Origin: Monocercomonoides exilis
Taxonomy: Eukaryota > Preaxostyla > Oxymonadida > Polymastigidae
Direction of reading: 5' to 3'
Assembly (NCBI GenBank): GCA_001643675.2
Contig: LSRY02000030.1
Span: 1,102,501-1,166,500 of the forward strand
DNA: 64,000 nucleotides
Under the pieces are notes generated by a model, which worked only from the letters and a program-made list of their open reading frames with translations, ran no database searches and was not told the DNA's origin. The position numbers were made by a program, and so were the translations under genes. Below are positions 11,307 to 22,800 of this stretch, piece after piece; position 1 is the stretch's first letter; every line of letters begins with the position of its first letter.

Positions 11307-12757
11307 ATGAGTTTGTCAGGTCATGATATTTCTGAAGACAGAATACAGGTATTAACCAAAACCGAGAAGTTTTCAAGTTTGTTCTTTTATTTGGATTGAA
11401 TAATTCTGAACAAATCTTTTGTTTTTTTGAATCACCTTTGAAGAATTGTTTTCTGAACTGGAGCATTGCAATGAAGAAGAGCAGAGAAAGAAAATTGAAG
11501 AAATGAATGGATTGATTGATGGAATGAATATGGAAGAATTTATATCAATTTTCACAAAAAAACTATTCAACAAAATTCATCAAATGATTGAGAAAAAAAC
11601 ATTATCATTGGAAAGTGCTATTGTGCTGCTGAAACATGTTGGTTATAGCAAAGAACTGAAATTAGTTATTTTTGAAGAATTTGAAGATTCTTTATTAAAC
11701 GAAAGATTTGTGAATATGATTATTGAAGAGGGAGAGAAAAAAGAAAAAAAGAATGAAAAGCTTCTTGCTGATCTTTGTTTATGCTATATTTCTCTTGAAT
11801 ATAACAGCTCGCCTGAAATGATTTCGATTTGTATGCCTTATCTTCTGAAAGTTGCGTTGAAGAAAGTGGAAAACAAGGAAGTTCAAAAGGAAGTGGAAAT
11901 GGCTTTGTTGATTCTGAGCAATTATAATGATCAGGTGTGTCCACCACTTTTTCATTTTTGATTTATTATTTTTCCCCATTCTTTTAACATAGGAATCAAA
12001 CAAAGGAAAATATTTGAAAGCAATCAAAGAGATCATAAAATATCATCAGGAACATCACAACCTGACACGATTGGCTTATCAATCTGCTTTGCAGTTTTTG
12101 ATATACAGGCTACCAAATTACAGTTTGGAAGAAGTTATTGTGAATGAACTGCATTTTGCGAGAGAGGCAATTAGAGAACTGGAAGAGTCGAGTGAATGCA
12201 TTGATTGGAAGAGAGAGAAAGGAAAAGAAGATGGAGGAATAGAAGCAAAAAAAGAGCTAATTTTATTGAGATGGATGCAAACACTCTCTTTTTTCTTTAG
12301 GAACAGTCGGTTGTGGAATGAAGAATGTTCTGAGTTTATCTACATAATTGTTCAGGTGTTTCGAGCAGCAAGAGAAAACGAAAGAGTAATTAGCGATTGG
12401 TGCATTTGTTCCTTGAGGGATGCAGCAATAAACAAAGCTGAGATAGTTAAAGGCTTATTGAAAGGAGGAGCAATTGATCTCTTTTTGGATGAGATTCGTA
12501 GACAAACATTGAAAGACATAACGGCATTTGATATCTTGATGTCTTTTCGCAAAATTCCAAGTCGATTGAAAGAAGAGGAGGATGATGAAAAGGAAAAAGC
12601 AAAAAGAAAAGAAGTGGAAATGGAATTATTTAAAAAGATGGAAGACGAAGGATACGAAGATATCATCATAAGCTTTTATGAAACATTTGATTTTCTTAAC
12701 GAAAAATATCATGATGCATTATCGTTGGATATTTCTGATTATTTTGTGAATATTTGA
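11307..12757 (+). CDS. Oxymonad-type repeated-family protein (LLKHVGY / HQEHHNLTRLAYQS family), three exons
   Basis: Exons are 11307-11376, 11444-11934 and 11993-12757, joined by GT-AG introns of 67 and 58 bp with continuous frame; the product is about 441 aa. The N-terminus starts MSLSGHDISEDRIQVLTKTE. Characteristic blocks are EMNGLIDGMNMEEF, LLKHVGYSKELK, LLADLCLCYISLEY, EYHQEHHNLTRLAYQS-like KYHQEHHNLTRLAYQS, ELILLRWMQTL, DEGYEDIIISF and the terminal LSLDISDYFVNI. The whole protein looks alpha-helical and could be armadillo-like. I recall many near-identical proteins from Monocercomonoides, all without known function. A convergent paralogue lies at 15,064-16,399 with the same second-intron position. 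Confidence 0.85.
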
Positions 12758-12931
12758 GATAATGAGATATATCTATTTCTGATTTTTCGGAAATTGTTTT
12801 TGTTTAGTCAGAAAAAGAAAGGAAGCAAAAGAAGAAGAAGAAGAAGAAGAGAGGAGGAATTTGATAACAATCCGAAAAGAGTCTTTTTCATCGGTACGGA
12901 CAATGCCAATTCATTCTTCGTCTATCTCCTT

Positions 12932-12969
12932 CAACAACTTCAACAACAACAACAACAACAACAACAACA

Positions 12970-13000
<31 letters not shown>

Positions 13001-13161
13001 CTTCTTGTTCTTCCTTTTCTTGTTCTTCCTTTTCTTGTTCTTCCTTTTCTTGTTCTTCCTTTTCTTCTTCTTTTTCTTGTTCTTGTTCTTCTTCTTCTTC
13101 TTCAATCACTTCTTCTTTTTATTCTTCTTATTCTTATTCTTCTTCTTCTTCTTTTCTAAAT
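12932..13161. repeat. CAA and CTT trinucleotide microsatellites
   Basis: A (CAA)n tract (about 12,932-12,970) is followed by a long (CTT)n-derived tract with TTCTTGTTCTTCC-type variants to about 13,161. It produces spurious Leu-, Phe- and Gln/Asn-rich frames in several reading frames. It lies downstream of the family gene ending at 12,757. Confidence 0.85.
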
Positions 13162-13299
13162 TACTCAAATTTTTGTTTCCCATCATTATCATCAACTGCT
13201 CATATTCAACTTTTCAGTTTCAACAAAGTGTGGCCAAGCTTGCTTCCAATTAAGTCCATCTTTACACAAAAAATTAAAAGTTAAGCAAGCGTTCTGGTC

Positions 13300-13740
13300 T
13301 GATGGAGTGTCATCTTCTCTGGTTCTTTCATTTTTTTGCTCCACGAATATTTCGTTTCGCCAGGGAGCCCTTTCAATACTGCTATTGTATGTTTACGAAA
13401 AAATTTACAGGTTTATCGATTGACAACTGATTTATCTGAAATCAAAAGAGATGACAAAATTTATCCTTCAAAGTGATAAATGTCTTCAGAAGGAGAAAAA
13501 CGCATGATGTGAAAAGAGGAAGAAAGCTTCTCAGAACTCTGTAGCATCACATCATCTGCGTCATCCACATTCAACATCTTCATCCAGTTGCATCAGGCTT
13601 CGAAGAAGAACGTAATTAGCAACGCTCATGCATTCCTCATGTGTTCTATTTTTGTTGCTCTGCACAGCTGATATGTTAAAAGTGATGAACCACATCGTCA
13701 AAAGCGCTTAAGTTTTCAGATGATTCAGAGAACATTTATC
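13300..13740 (-). pseudogene. Coding-like debris on the minus strand, identity unknown
   Basis: Base composition rises above the surrounding AT-rich DNA and short coding-like stretches appear on the minus strand in different frames. Examples are MFSESSENLSAFDDVVHHF (about 13,740-13,690), SVANYVLLRSLMQLDEDVEC (about 13,625-13,565) and DDADDVMLQSSEKLSSSFHI (about 13,560-13,500). The pieces could be a decayed gene, or exons separated by very short introns; one possible 34-bp intron joins the first two. I do not recognise the protein. Confidence 0.25.
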
Positions 13741-14344
13741 ACAGGCCTGTGAAATTTGCCAACTGCAATGGAAATACAAGGAGTTGACCGGCTTTAGTGC
13801 TAAGAAACCTATTCAAATGAAGACAAAGAGACAACGAACAAGAAGCTGAATGAAGCAAGATAAGCGGATGAGGTCGATGAGATAGGCTGTATCAGGTTTA
13901 TTTGGAACAGCAACAGAAAATGAGTCATTACTGGCTGATGAAGGAAAAGGGCAGGGAAGAGATGAAAGGCACGAGCAGCGGAGGCAATGACAGGAATGGA
14001 AAAGGCGAAGACGAAGACGAAGGCGAAGAAAAGAAGAGAAAAGAAAGAATTCAGTTTATTGAGTTATTGTGAACTTTGGAGGAAAGCTGCGGATTAGTGA
14101 AGGCCCACTGTCGTTTGATTGAAGGAAAGCTATTTGAGATATGACAGGCACGCATAATTATTGAAAGGTCATTTCACAATTGGCAGGGCAGTAACTCGAG
14201 GAAGTCCAATATAAGGAGATTTGAAGAGGAAAGAGAGAAGAAGCACCAGACAATTGAAATAAAGAACAGATTTGATACGTTCACAAAAAAACATTAAAGA
14301 GAGCTCCCCCCCAAAAAAGTGTGTTGTTGATTTAGCAGCAGTTG
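13741..14344. other. Intergenic stretch of moderate GC, no gene resolved
   Basis: Several short frames with coding-like composition occur on the minus strand, but stops break all of them. It may be part of the same decayed gene as 13,300-13,740. No repeat or RNA gene is apparent. Confidence 0.3.
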
Positions 14345-14911
14345 ATGGTATTTTCTGACTTCATCCAAATATCGATTTCCCATTTAAAGAGAATACAAAC
14401 TACTATTTTTAACACGTTTCACAAGATCATTCAGATGAACTTTTTTTTCAGAATTACACGATATTTGCAGAATGACATTTATCGATATACTTCTCCAACA
14501 GATTCCTCCATCTCCACTGCCTTCTCCGCATTACCTGCAAGTGCAGGAGACAGGAAAAAAGGAAAAAGCAGGAAAAAAAATATCTCATTCATTTTATTCA
14601 GTCTGTTTATTTTCATCTTTTGTTTCAACTTTTTCGTTTCATTCTGCCTCATTTTCACGCTCTTACTCACATGTTCATACTTTATCTATCTTTATTTCAA
14701 TGATTGTGATTTTTCTTTTCATCTTCATTCTATTTCGACAAGAAAGACAGTATGCAACTCAGATGAATTGGCTTTCTGTCTCTTTCAGGCAATGAATGGA
14801 ATGGAAGTGAAGGGCATTGAAACAAAAAATTTGTTGAACAACAAAAAAAGATTTCTGTGTAAAAGAGAAAGAAGAAAGAGAAAGAAAGAGGGAGAGAGAA
14901 TTCAATTATGA
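14345..14911 (+). CDS. Doubtful small hypothetical protein with one hydrophobic stretch
   Basis: An ATG-started open frame of about 188 aa. The middle is strongly hydrophobic and Phe/Leu-rich (about 14,583-14,690, ISFILFSLFIFIFC onward), consistent with one or two membrane segments. The end is very basic (RRKRKKEGERI). There is no recognisable domain, AT-rich codons dominate, and overlapping frames are open too, so this may be chance. It lies between the two convergent family genes. Confidence 0.2.
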   Translation: MVFSDFIQISISHLKRIQTTIFNTFHKIIQMNFFFRITRYLQNDIYRYTSPTDSSISTAFSALPASAGDRKKGKSRKKNISFILFSLFIFIFCFNFFVSFCLIFTLLLTCSYFIYLYFNDCDFSFHLHSISTRKTVCNSDELAFCLFQAMNGMEVKGIETKNLLNNKKRFLCKRERRKRKKEGERIQL

Positions 14912-15063
14912 TAGAATTGCTTTATATGAGAATTTGATGTAAAAAAAAAAAAAAATAAATAAAATAATAAAAATTTTTCAATTATTTTCTTTATCATTAT
15001 GTGAAATGAATAAAAATGAAAAAGATAGTTTTTGAGATACAAAATAATGTGAGTTTCTTTTTC

Positions 15064-16399
15064 TTAAACATTCACAAAATAATCAGAAATATTCAATGAC
15101 AATCTAAAATGATCATATTTGAAGCTAATTGAAATTACTCCATGAAAGCTTGCAACGATATCTTCGTATCCTTCTTCTTCCATCCTTTCAAATATCTTCC
15201 TTTTTGCTGTTTTTCTTTTCATTTCTTCCATTTCATCTTTATTCTTTTCTTTCAATCTTTCTGAAATATTCGAAAAGAAAAACAAATATTCTCTCGTCAT
15301 AGTGTGATTTAATGTTTGCTGTTGAAGTTCTTCCAAAACAGCAACAACAGCTCCACCTTTCAGTAAGGCATCAATCTTCACAGCTCTGTTTTTCGCTGAA
15401 ATTCTCAATAAATTAATGCACCAGTTGTTAATCCTCTCATTATTCTCCTTTGCTGCCCGATAAATCTGAACAATACAACCAACGAGCATGGTAAATTCTT
15501 CATTCTTCGAAAGACAATTGCGAAAATAAAACTCTAATGTTTTGAACCATCTTAATAAAATAATCTCTTCTTTCTCAATTTTATCTCCCTTTTCCTCTTC
15601 TGTTCTCTTCCAATCCACACACTTTGAAAGCTCATCCAATTCTCTTTCAGCCTCTTTCACAAAATGCAGTTCATTCGATATCTCTTCTTCCAAACTTTTG
15701 TCATCGAGCAATCGTTTTTTCAAAAACTGCCAAGCTGACTGATAAGCAAGTCGGGTGAGGTTGTGATGCTCCTGATGATATTCGATGATCGTTTTGATCT
15801 CATTCAAATACAATTTTTGTTCAATTTTCTAATTAAAAATATAAAAAATATGCAAAAATATCAAAATGAAAAATATCAAAAAGGAAACATTATTGTTCAA
15901 ACATTAAATTCATCAAAGCAACTTAATGCCAATAAAGCCATTTCCACTTCTTTCTGAATCTCCTCGTTTTCCTCTTTCCTCATTGCAACTTTCAGGAGAC
16001 AGGGTACACAAATTGAAATAATTTCTGGCGAGTGGAGATAATTAAGTGAAATATAGCATTCGCAAAGATCAATCAGTAGCTTTTCGTTTCTTTTTTCTTC
16101 TTCCTTCATCTCTTCTTCATTAATCATCTTCTCAAATCTTTCGTTTAACGAAGATTCTTCAAATTCATCAAAAAATACTAATTTCAGCACTTTGCAACAT
16201 CCAACATGCTTCAACAGCAAGCTTGCATTTTCCATTGACATTTTCTTTTCTCCAATCATTTTTTCTATTTTGTTGAACATTTCTTCGTTGAAAATTGATT
16301 CAAGTTCATTATTATTCAGTTCCTCAATAACTTCAATGATTTCTTCAATTTTCCGTTTCTGTACTGCTTCAGTGAATTGTTCCAACTGCGAAAATTTCT
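15064..16399 (-). CDS. Paralogue of the 11,307 gene, 5' end not found
   Basis: Exons are 16399-15903 and 15828-15064, joined across a 74-bp GT-AG intron, with stop TAA. Blocks align with the neighbour: KFSQLEQ, EEIIEVIEELNNNELESIF, LLKHVGCCKVLK, SSLNERFEKMI, CECYISLNYLHSPEIISICV, EYHQEHHNLTRLAYQSAWQF, EEEGYEDIVASFHG and LSLNISDYFVNV. The intron falls at the same place in both genes, just before the KEIIKYHQ/KTIIEYHQ block. The coding frame begins after an apparent splice acceptor at 16,400 with no in-frame ATG near. I could not find the first exon (MSLSGHD-like) upstream, so this copy is either spliced to an unseen exon or 5'-truncated. Confidence 0.75.
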
Positions 16400-16739
16400 C
16401 TAAAAAAATTGAAAAATCAAAAGAGAAAAAAGAAGCATTTATTTTTTAAATCAACTATTTCTTCTAACATTTTGCAAACCCAGAAACATTTGTTCATATG
16501 AATGTGATTGTGTAACTTCAAAATGAGTCCAAAACTATAAAAAATACATTTTCTGAATGTTCGAAGATTTTTCAAAACAAAAAATAAAAATACTCTTGCC
16601 AAAATGCCCTTTAAAAAATAACTCAAAAATCTCCTGAGCATCAGCCTTTGTCTTTTGCCTCAAAACAAGCAAATCGTTGAATTAAAAAAATATCTTTTTG
16701 AATAAATAAATAAGGGTGGCAAACCTTTAATTACATAAG

Positions 16740-18630
16740 AAATGATATTTGATAGATGTTTTGCTGCAGCCAGAGTATGTTTGAGCTGGTTAGGTCTTCG
16801 GCTGCATATGCACACATGCGAGTTATAGCACTGCAGAAGAACAGGGATTTTGTTAATAGATGGAGGAGCGAGTGGCTGTTTTCCAATATTGTTTGCGAAA
16901 AATGAATTGGTGGAAGATATTGCATGTAATTTGAACTTGGTTATATATTGCAAATCATATGGTGCGACATCGGCTTCAATATTTTGAATGAAAAATAACT
17001 CAAACAAGATGCAGAAAAAGCGAGGAGAATCTCAGAAAGATTAATTTGAACCGCTTGTTCATTTTGAAGGGAAAGCAGTGCACTTGACATATCATTTGAG
17101 CAGGATTTGTTTTGTGAGATTTTTTTTTGGGAATTTGGTTTCGTGGAAAAGGAAAGGGAATTGAGGGTTGGACGATGGAGGAAACGAGTTGAGCAAAACA
17201 CTCAGCAGGCCTCAACAACAATCTCGTTTGCCTTTTGAACGAAGCAAGTTGGAAAGCTATCAGCGAAGAGTTGAAGTTGAATTGAGCTTTGAAAAGGAGT
17301 TAATTTGGAGAATATCAATTTTCACTCGACTTCATAATCCGTTTCACAATGAATTCTGTGAGTTCAATGACGTAATGTATCAGCCATTTGTTATCCAGTT
17401 GCCTGTTTTTTTTGAAGGAAGAGAGACAATTTTGGAGAACAAGAAAGCCAGCTGGGCTGATAATTACCAATCCATTGGAGATGGGAAAATATTTCAAGAC
17501 CAAAAAAATGGTTTGATTTTTTTATTTCATTCATTTTTCTTTAAAGGTGTTCTTTGAATGAATACAGATTGGTCATGAACAGGAATGCCATTGAAAGAGA
17601 AGCCTTCTTTTCATTTCGCGAAAGAACCATAAGTTTTGGGATTATCCCTGTTTGGATTGCATTCAATGATGATATTCGTGACTTTTGCCATCTGTTTTGT
17701 ATGATGCATAGCCTGACAATGCTTAACATGAGTTTGCAAGAAAGAGAAAAGCAGTTTATTTGGCTTATTTTGAGAGTGTTTGGCAGAAGCGACTCTTTTG
17801 TCAGAGCACATGAGCTGGATGGTCATTCGCATTCAGAACACATTCAGTTTTATCTATCGCCCAACGCGACTTGGAAAAGTTGACATCTTCTATTTTTCTT
17901 CACCTTCTTCTTCACCTTCGCTATCATTCTCAACAGTCTCACTTCAACAAAAGATGTTCATTGCCAGAATCGACACATCAATCACATAATCAAAAAATTC
18001 TTCATTTTCTTCTTCTTCTTCTTCTTCTTCTTCATTTCCTTCATCTTCTTCTGCGATTTATCCTTTCACACCAAGTGTGCCATCTTCAACTTCGTCATTG
18101 TCTTCTTCTTCACCTTCTTCTTTGTTTCTTGATCTCATTTCACTTAAAGTTGGATCAATGCATCAACAGTCTGTTTCATTTGCACAGTTCAATCTGCATA
18201 ACGGAAAAATTGAACCAAAAGTTGCTACAATCACATTTCTTCTTGTCGATGTCCATTCGCCAAATACGCCTTCATTTCATGTTTCATTCGCAATATAGGA
18301 AATGAAAAGCCATCTGTACAAAATCTGTCTTTTCATTCAAATCGACTTCTTCTTCAACATCTTCTTCGATGAACAACAGCAATATTTATATTTCCTTTTC
18401 ATTCAAATTCCCATTGAATTCATCGACTGGCCTCATCTTTCATTCCCATTCAGAAAGACAAAAGAAATATTTATTCTCTACAAAATATCAGCTGAAATTA
18501 TATGTCAACGGAAGCGATTCTCCACAAAGCAAAGAAAGGTCTGCACGTTATCAACAACTGAGTCAATTCTGGCTTTTTCATTTGGAAGCTGAAGCATTTG
18601 AAGTGAAAAGGAAAGGACAATGAGGCAATT
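16740..18630 (+). pseudogene. Decayed gene or genes, identity unknown
   Basis: Several frames with coding-like composition follow one another on the plus strand but are broken by stops and shifts. A first segment covers about 17,168-17,515 (RSKLESYQRRVEVELSFEK and CEFNDVMYQPFVIQLPVFF). A second covers 17,554-17,883 (SFGIIPVWIAFNDDIRDFC and HELDGHSHSEHIQFYLSP). A third is a Ser-rich segment interrupted by one in-frame TAA at 17,987-17,989 and continuing to 18,298 (HNGKIEPKVATITFLLVD). A last open stretch ends near 18,620. Introns could explain some breaks, but the internal TAA and frame changes favour a pseudogene. I do not recognise the protein. Confidence 0.4.
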
Positions 18631-19198
18631 TTTTTTATGAAATGGATGGATTCCAATAATAGCGTTCGGTAGATTTCGCATCTACGAAACTGGAGAAAAT
18701 TGTTGGAAATGAAATGAAGAGGAAAAGCGATTTTGAGGAAAAGGCTTATTTGAATTACAGTTCTATGAGGGAGTTGAGTTTATCAGTTACGGACAAGTTG
18801 AAATGGAAAAGTTGAGGGGAATATAATCAGAAGAAAATCACATGAAATGATTGAAAAAATGATATTTGAAGAGAAGAAATAGATGATTCCTTTAAGCAGA
18901 GAGTATTATTTTCATTAGATGAAAAGGAGAAAATAGATGAAGAAATATCGAAGAAATAATTATATTTGAGCTAACATTTAGGATTTTGAAAAAAATAAGT
19001 GATGATATATTCTTTAGTCGAAAGTGATATGAAAAAAGGAGTTTTCTGTGATATGGAAAATGACAAATTTGGAAAATGAAGGAAAGGAAAGAAAGAAAGA
19101 AAAATAATATCATTTCCAGTGATTTTTGTGTCAACAGCGCTGAAGGTGAGTGTTTGAAGAGAAACAAATGTTGAGGTGAGGAGGGTGAGGGAGGCGTC
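18631..19198. other. Intergenic, no gene resolved
   Basis: A mixed AT-rich stretch with purine-rich plus strand. Minus-strand frames here run on out of frame from the beta-helix fragment at 19,199-19,520 and may be its decayed continuation. Confidence 0.4.
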
Positions 19199-19520
19199 TT
19201 AGAAGAGGGAAATGAAGCCGGTGAGGGCATATTCGATGGTAGCACATGGGGTCTGTTGGGGTCTGCCACAGACATCAGAATTAGTTCCATTGCTGGCAAC
19301 GATTTTGTTCTGAGCGATGAGGGGGAGCCAGCCATTGTATTCAGCATTATCAGCTGTTCCTTGATTCCACACTCTTTGTGTTGGGGTTGTTGAGCCACAA
19401 TTCTCGAATGGGGATTGGGCTATAGAACTGCCATTGAAGAACACGTCATTCCCTCTTCCATTTTTGGCCGTGTTGCTGTCGAAGAAGCAGATCGAACTTG
19501 GCAAGATTACGTTCATCCAC
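19199..19520 (-). pseudogene. Fragment of the beta-helix surface protein family
   Basis: The translation includes NGRGNDVFFNGSSIAQSPF and then SDVCGRPQQTPCATIEYAL. The DVF-to-CG...PC.TI layout is the module boundary seen repeatedly in the intact protein at 19,858-28,995 (for example DVFV then CGFDYYPCATITHAAQ). The frame breaks after EYAL and no full gene surrounds it. It lies head-to-head with the intact gene, about 340 bp away, so it looks like the remnant of an inverted duplicate. Confidence 0.65.
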
Positions 19521-19857
19521 AAAAATATTGATGCACTTCTCAGTGCATCCCTTCAATTTTAATAATGCTGTTAATTCAAGGTTTTTTTCAAATCTTTCAA
19601 TTTTTTCCAAGAAGTATTTTTCATTATAATCAATCAATATTATTTTTCGAACAAAAAAGTCTTATTCAATTTTCAAAATACTATCGACTGAAACAAATAA
19701 AAAAGAAAAATTCAGAAATGTTTTAATGACGATTCCAAATGAAAATGAAATGTCCATTTCTTAGAAATTTTCATAAGAAAAAATTTTTTTCACCCATTAT
19801 ATAAATAGTCAAAATCACAAAAATTAAATAATCTTTTTTTATTGAGCCAGAGTGAGA

Positions 19858-22800
19858 ATGCTGACAAAATTGTGGATGTTTGCGTTATACGCATTCTGTC
19901 ATTATATGAATCTTGTTACAACTAAAGAAGACTCAAAGTTGATAAGAGAAAACATGAAAGAAGAAGAAATGATTAATGTGGATAAAAATATGCTTCAGAT
20001 AAACAAAAATCCTTCAAATGATGATTTTATTAATTATGAAGAAGATGGTGGAAGACTGATGGAAAAAATGAAGAGAAGTGAAATTGACGGAAAAGATTTT
20101 ATCAAAGATGAAATAAAAAGCAAAGAAGAATATGGAAGAGAAATTGGAATTTTGAAGAAAGCTGATATTTGTCAATTCAGTGAAATTGAGGGTTGCTTGG
20201 AATGCTTCAATTCATCAGTCATGGAAATGGGCTTGGTTTTGAGAGAAAAAGGAACAAAAAGAATACTCATTGCGAAAAAAGGAAGCATTGTTTCGATGAA
20301 AAAGTGCATTATTTTTGTTGGGCAGAATTCTCCTCCGATAGAACTGGAAGGGAGTTTTGGTTCATTTGTGAACATTTCAATTCAGCCAAATGTTGAAGGT
20401 TTGAATATATTTCCTCCTCTTTTCACTTCTGAACAAATCAGAAGTTGCATTTCGAAATCTTCCATTATTTCGTTGAGTGAATCTCATTTCTCGTCTTTTT
20501 GTGTGTCATCTGCCCCATTCCTCTCGTCGCCTTCCATTTCACTCATATCCCTCTATCAACTGACATTTTTCAACATTTCAACAGCATCTTCGGATTGTTT
20601 ATCTCCAACCACTTCCTTAAATCAAACATCAACCCAAACCTCATGTTTGATGAGCAGCTGCTCATTCTCATCAGTTTGCGATGTGTATGATGGAGGGATT
20701 GTTCCCTCTCTGAACAATCCCTTGGCCTCTTTGACAGCCTCAAACACCTCGTTTGTTGGATGTTGTCGGACAAGAAATGTGAAATGTGAAGGAACTTCGG
20801 AGGTTCCGTTGAAATCAGATAGACAAAACGAAACATTCAATGGAGCGAATTCATTCATTTGGTGCGAATGGAATGGATCAAAAACACCTGGGGAAAATGG
20901 AACAATTACGGACGGAATTTCAAGTGGTGGAGCAATTTATATGTTTAATCTTGCCAAAGGAGCCCTTTTTGTTTCTTGTTGTTCATTCAACAACTGTTAT
21001 GCTCATTGGGATGGTGGAGCAATTGCATGTTCAAATATATCGTCAGTGAATATTGAAAACAATTTATTCAACTCATGCACTGCGCAGACTTGGGCCGGAG
21101 GAGGAATATGCCTTTACTCGATTTCTGCATGTTCTCAAATTAGTAAATGCGTCTTTTTTTATTGCAAGGGTGACAGTTTCGGAGGAGGATTAAGATTGGA
21201 TATTTTTAAAGGTTCAGCATCAAGTTGCATTGGAGTGGAAAATGTGGAAGGTGAAAGTTCATGTGTGTTTGACTGCAAATTCAGTTTTTGCTCACTAAAA
21301 GGTACAAATGGAGGAGGAATGTTCTGTCGAACTGCTCCTGATTCATTCGAAATGAGGAATATTCAATTCATTTTTTGCTCTGCATTAAAGGAAGGTGGAG
21401 GTCTGAGTTTTGATCCAAATAATCAATCAGCATCAAATGACACAAATTTTTGTTATTTCCTTGTTTTCGTTGAATGTGTTTGCTTTGATGATCCGCCATA
21501 CGGTCATGATGTGATGTTCAGTGATCGATATGATCATTACATGGTTTCAGGAAATCCGTTCTTTGAATGCTACACAACAAACACAGATGACCAGAGAGTG
21601 TGCTACGGATTTAATTTCTCGAATCCGGAGAGATGGACGCATGACCAAACATTAAAAAAGGATTGGCTGAAGTGTAAGACGATTTATGTTTCTGTGAATG
21701 GAAATGACTCATATGAGCTCTGTGGGGAGAATGAAACGTATTCATGTCTGACTGTGAAGAAGGCCTTTGAGATGTGCGAGATACAAACAAGCTTAACAAT
21801 CACTCCTACCGAAGGGAATCACACAAGGGATGCAGAAACAATTGAGATTGGATCAAAGATGATTTTTGTAAAGGGCAGAGGATGTGAGGCAAGTGTGATT
21901 GGAACAAAATCCCTTTCATCAGCAGGTCCTCTGTTCAGTGTGTCAACAGGTCATCTGGGAATGAGCCGTTTGAAGGTTGATCATAACTCAAATGCAGAAA
22001 TTTCACAGAGTGTGGTTGTGGTATCTGAAATGAGTGGGTCACTCTCATTGGAGGATGTTGTGATCACCACGAGCAATATTGGAGAATATGTGATATCTTC
22101 TTCAGTGTTTGTGGTGCCACTATCACAGCTATCGATGGTTGATGTGGAGATCAAGAATATGAATGTCTCAAAATCATTGTTCTCTGAACCTGTTTTATCT
22201 TCTTCTTCCTCCTCCTCATCTGCCCTGTTTTTGACAGCTACAACATCTGGAGATAGCGTGCTGGCGAATGTGAAAGTGAAGAATGTGAAGGTGACGAAAG
22301 GAGATGGAGTGGTTGTGGCAAAGAGTGTGAAGGAAGGAGAGACATTTGTTGTTCAGAATGTGACAGTCGAGGATTGTGAGTGCGAGAATGGCAGTGGAGG
22401 AGGGATCAAGGTTGAGTTGGAAACAGATTCAAGCAAGTTGCGGGTTGAAACATCAACAACAATCAAGAGATGCACAAGTGGCAAATATGGAGGAGGGATG
22501 ATGCTTCATCTGGCTGACAACTCGATTGACTTCTCGATTGTGTCAGTTGACTTTTCAGGGTGTTCTGCCTCATTGGGAGGGAATTATGTGTTTGTGAATG
22601 GGAGCGATTCAGCGAGCTGGGGAATAACAAGAGAAAAGCTGGATGTCCAGCGTGACAATTCAAAATACAATGAGCTTGTGGGATATGATCGGAGTGACAC
22701 AACAATGGGGCTGTTCCCACTGAATGTGTATTTGGATTCATATCCAGATGCAGCACATGTGGGGAAGGGGAAGGATGGGCTGGGTGGATACAACTCGTGG

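Noticed and set aside
12794-13253. Poly-Leu, poly-Phe and poly-Asn frames in several registers
   Set aside because: They are explained by the CAA and CTT microsatellites; all registers are open equally.
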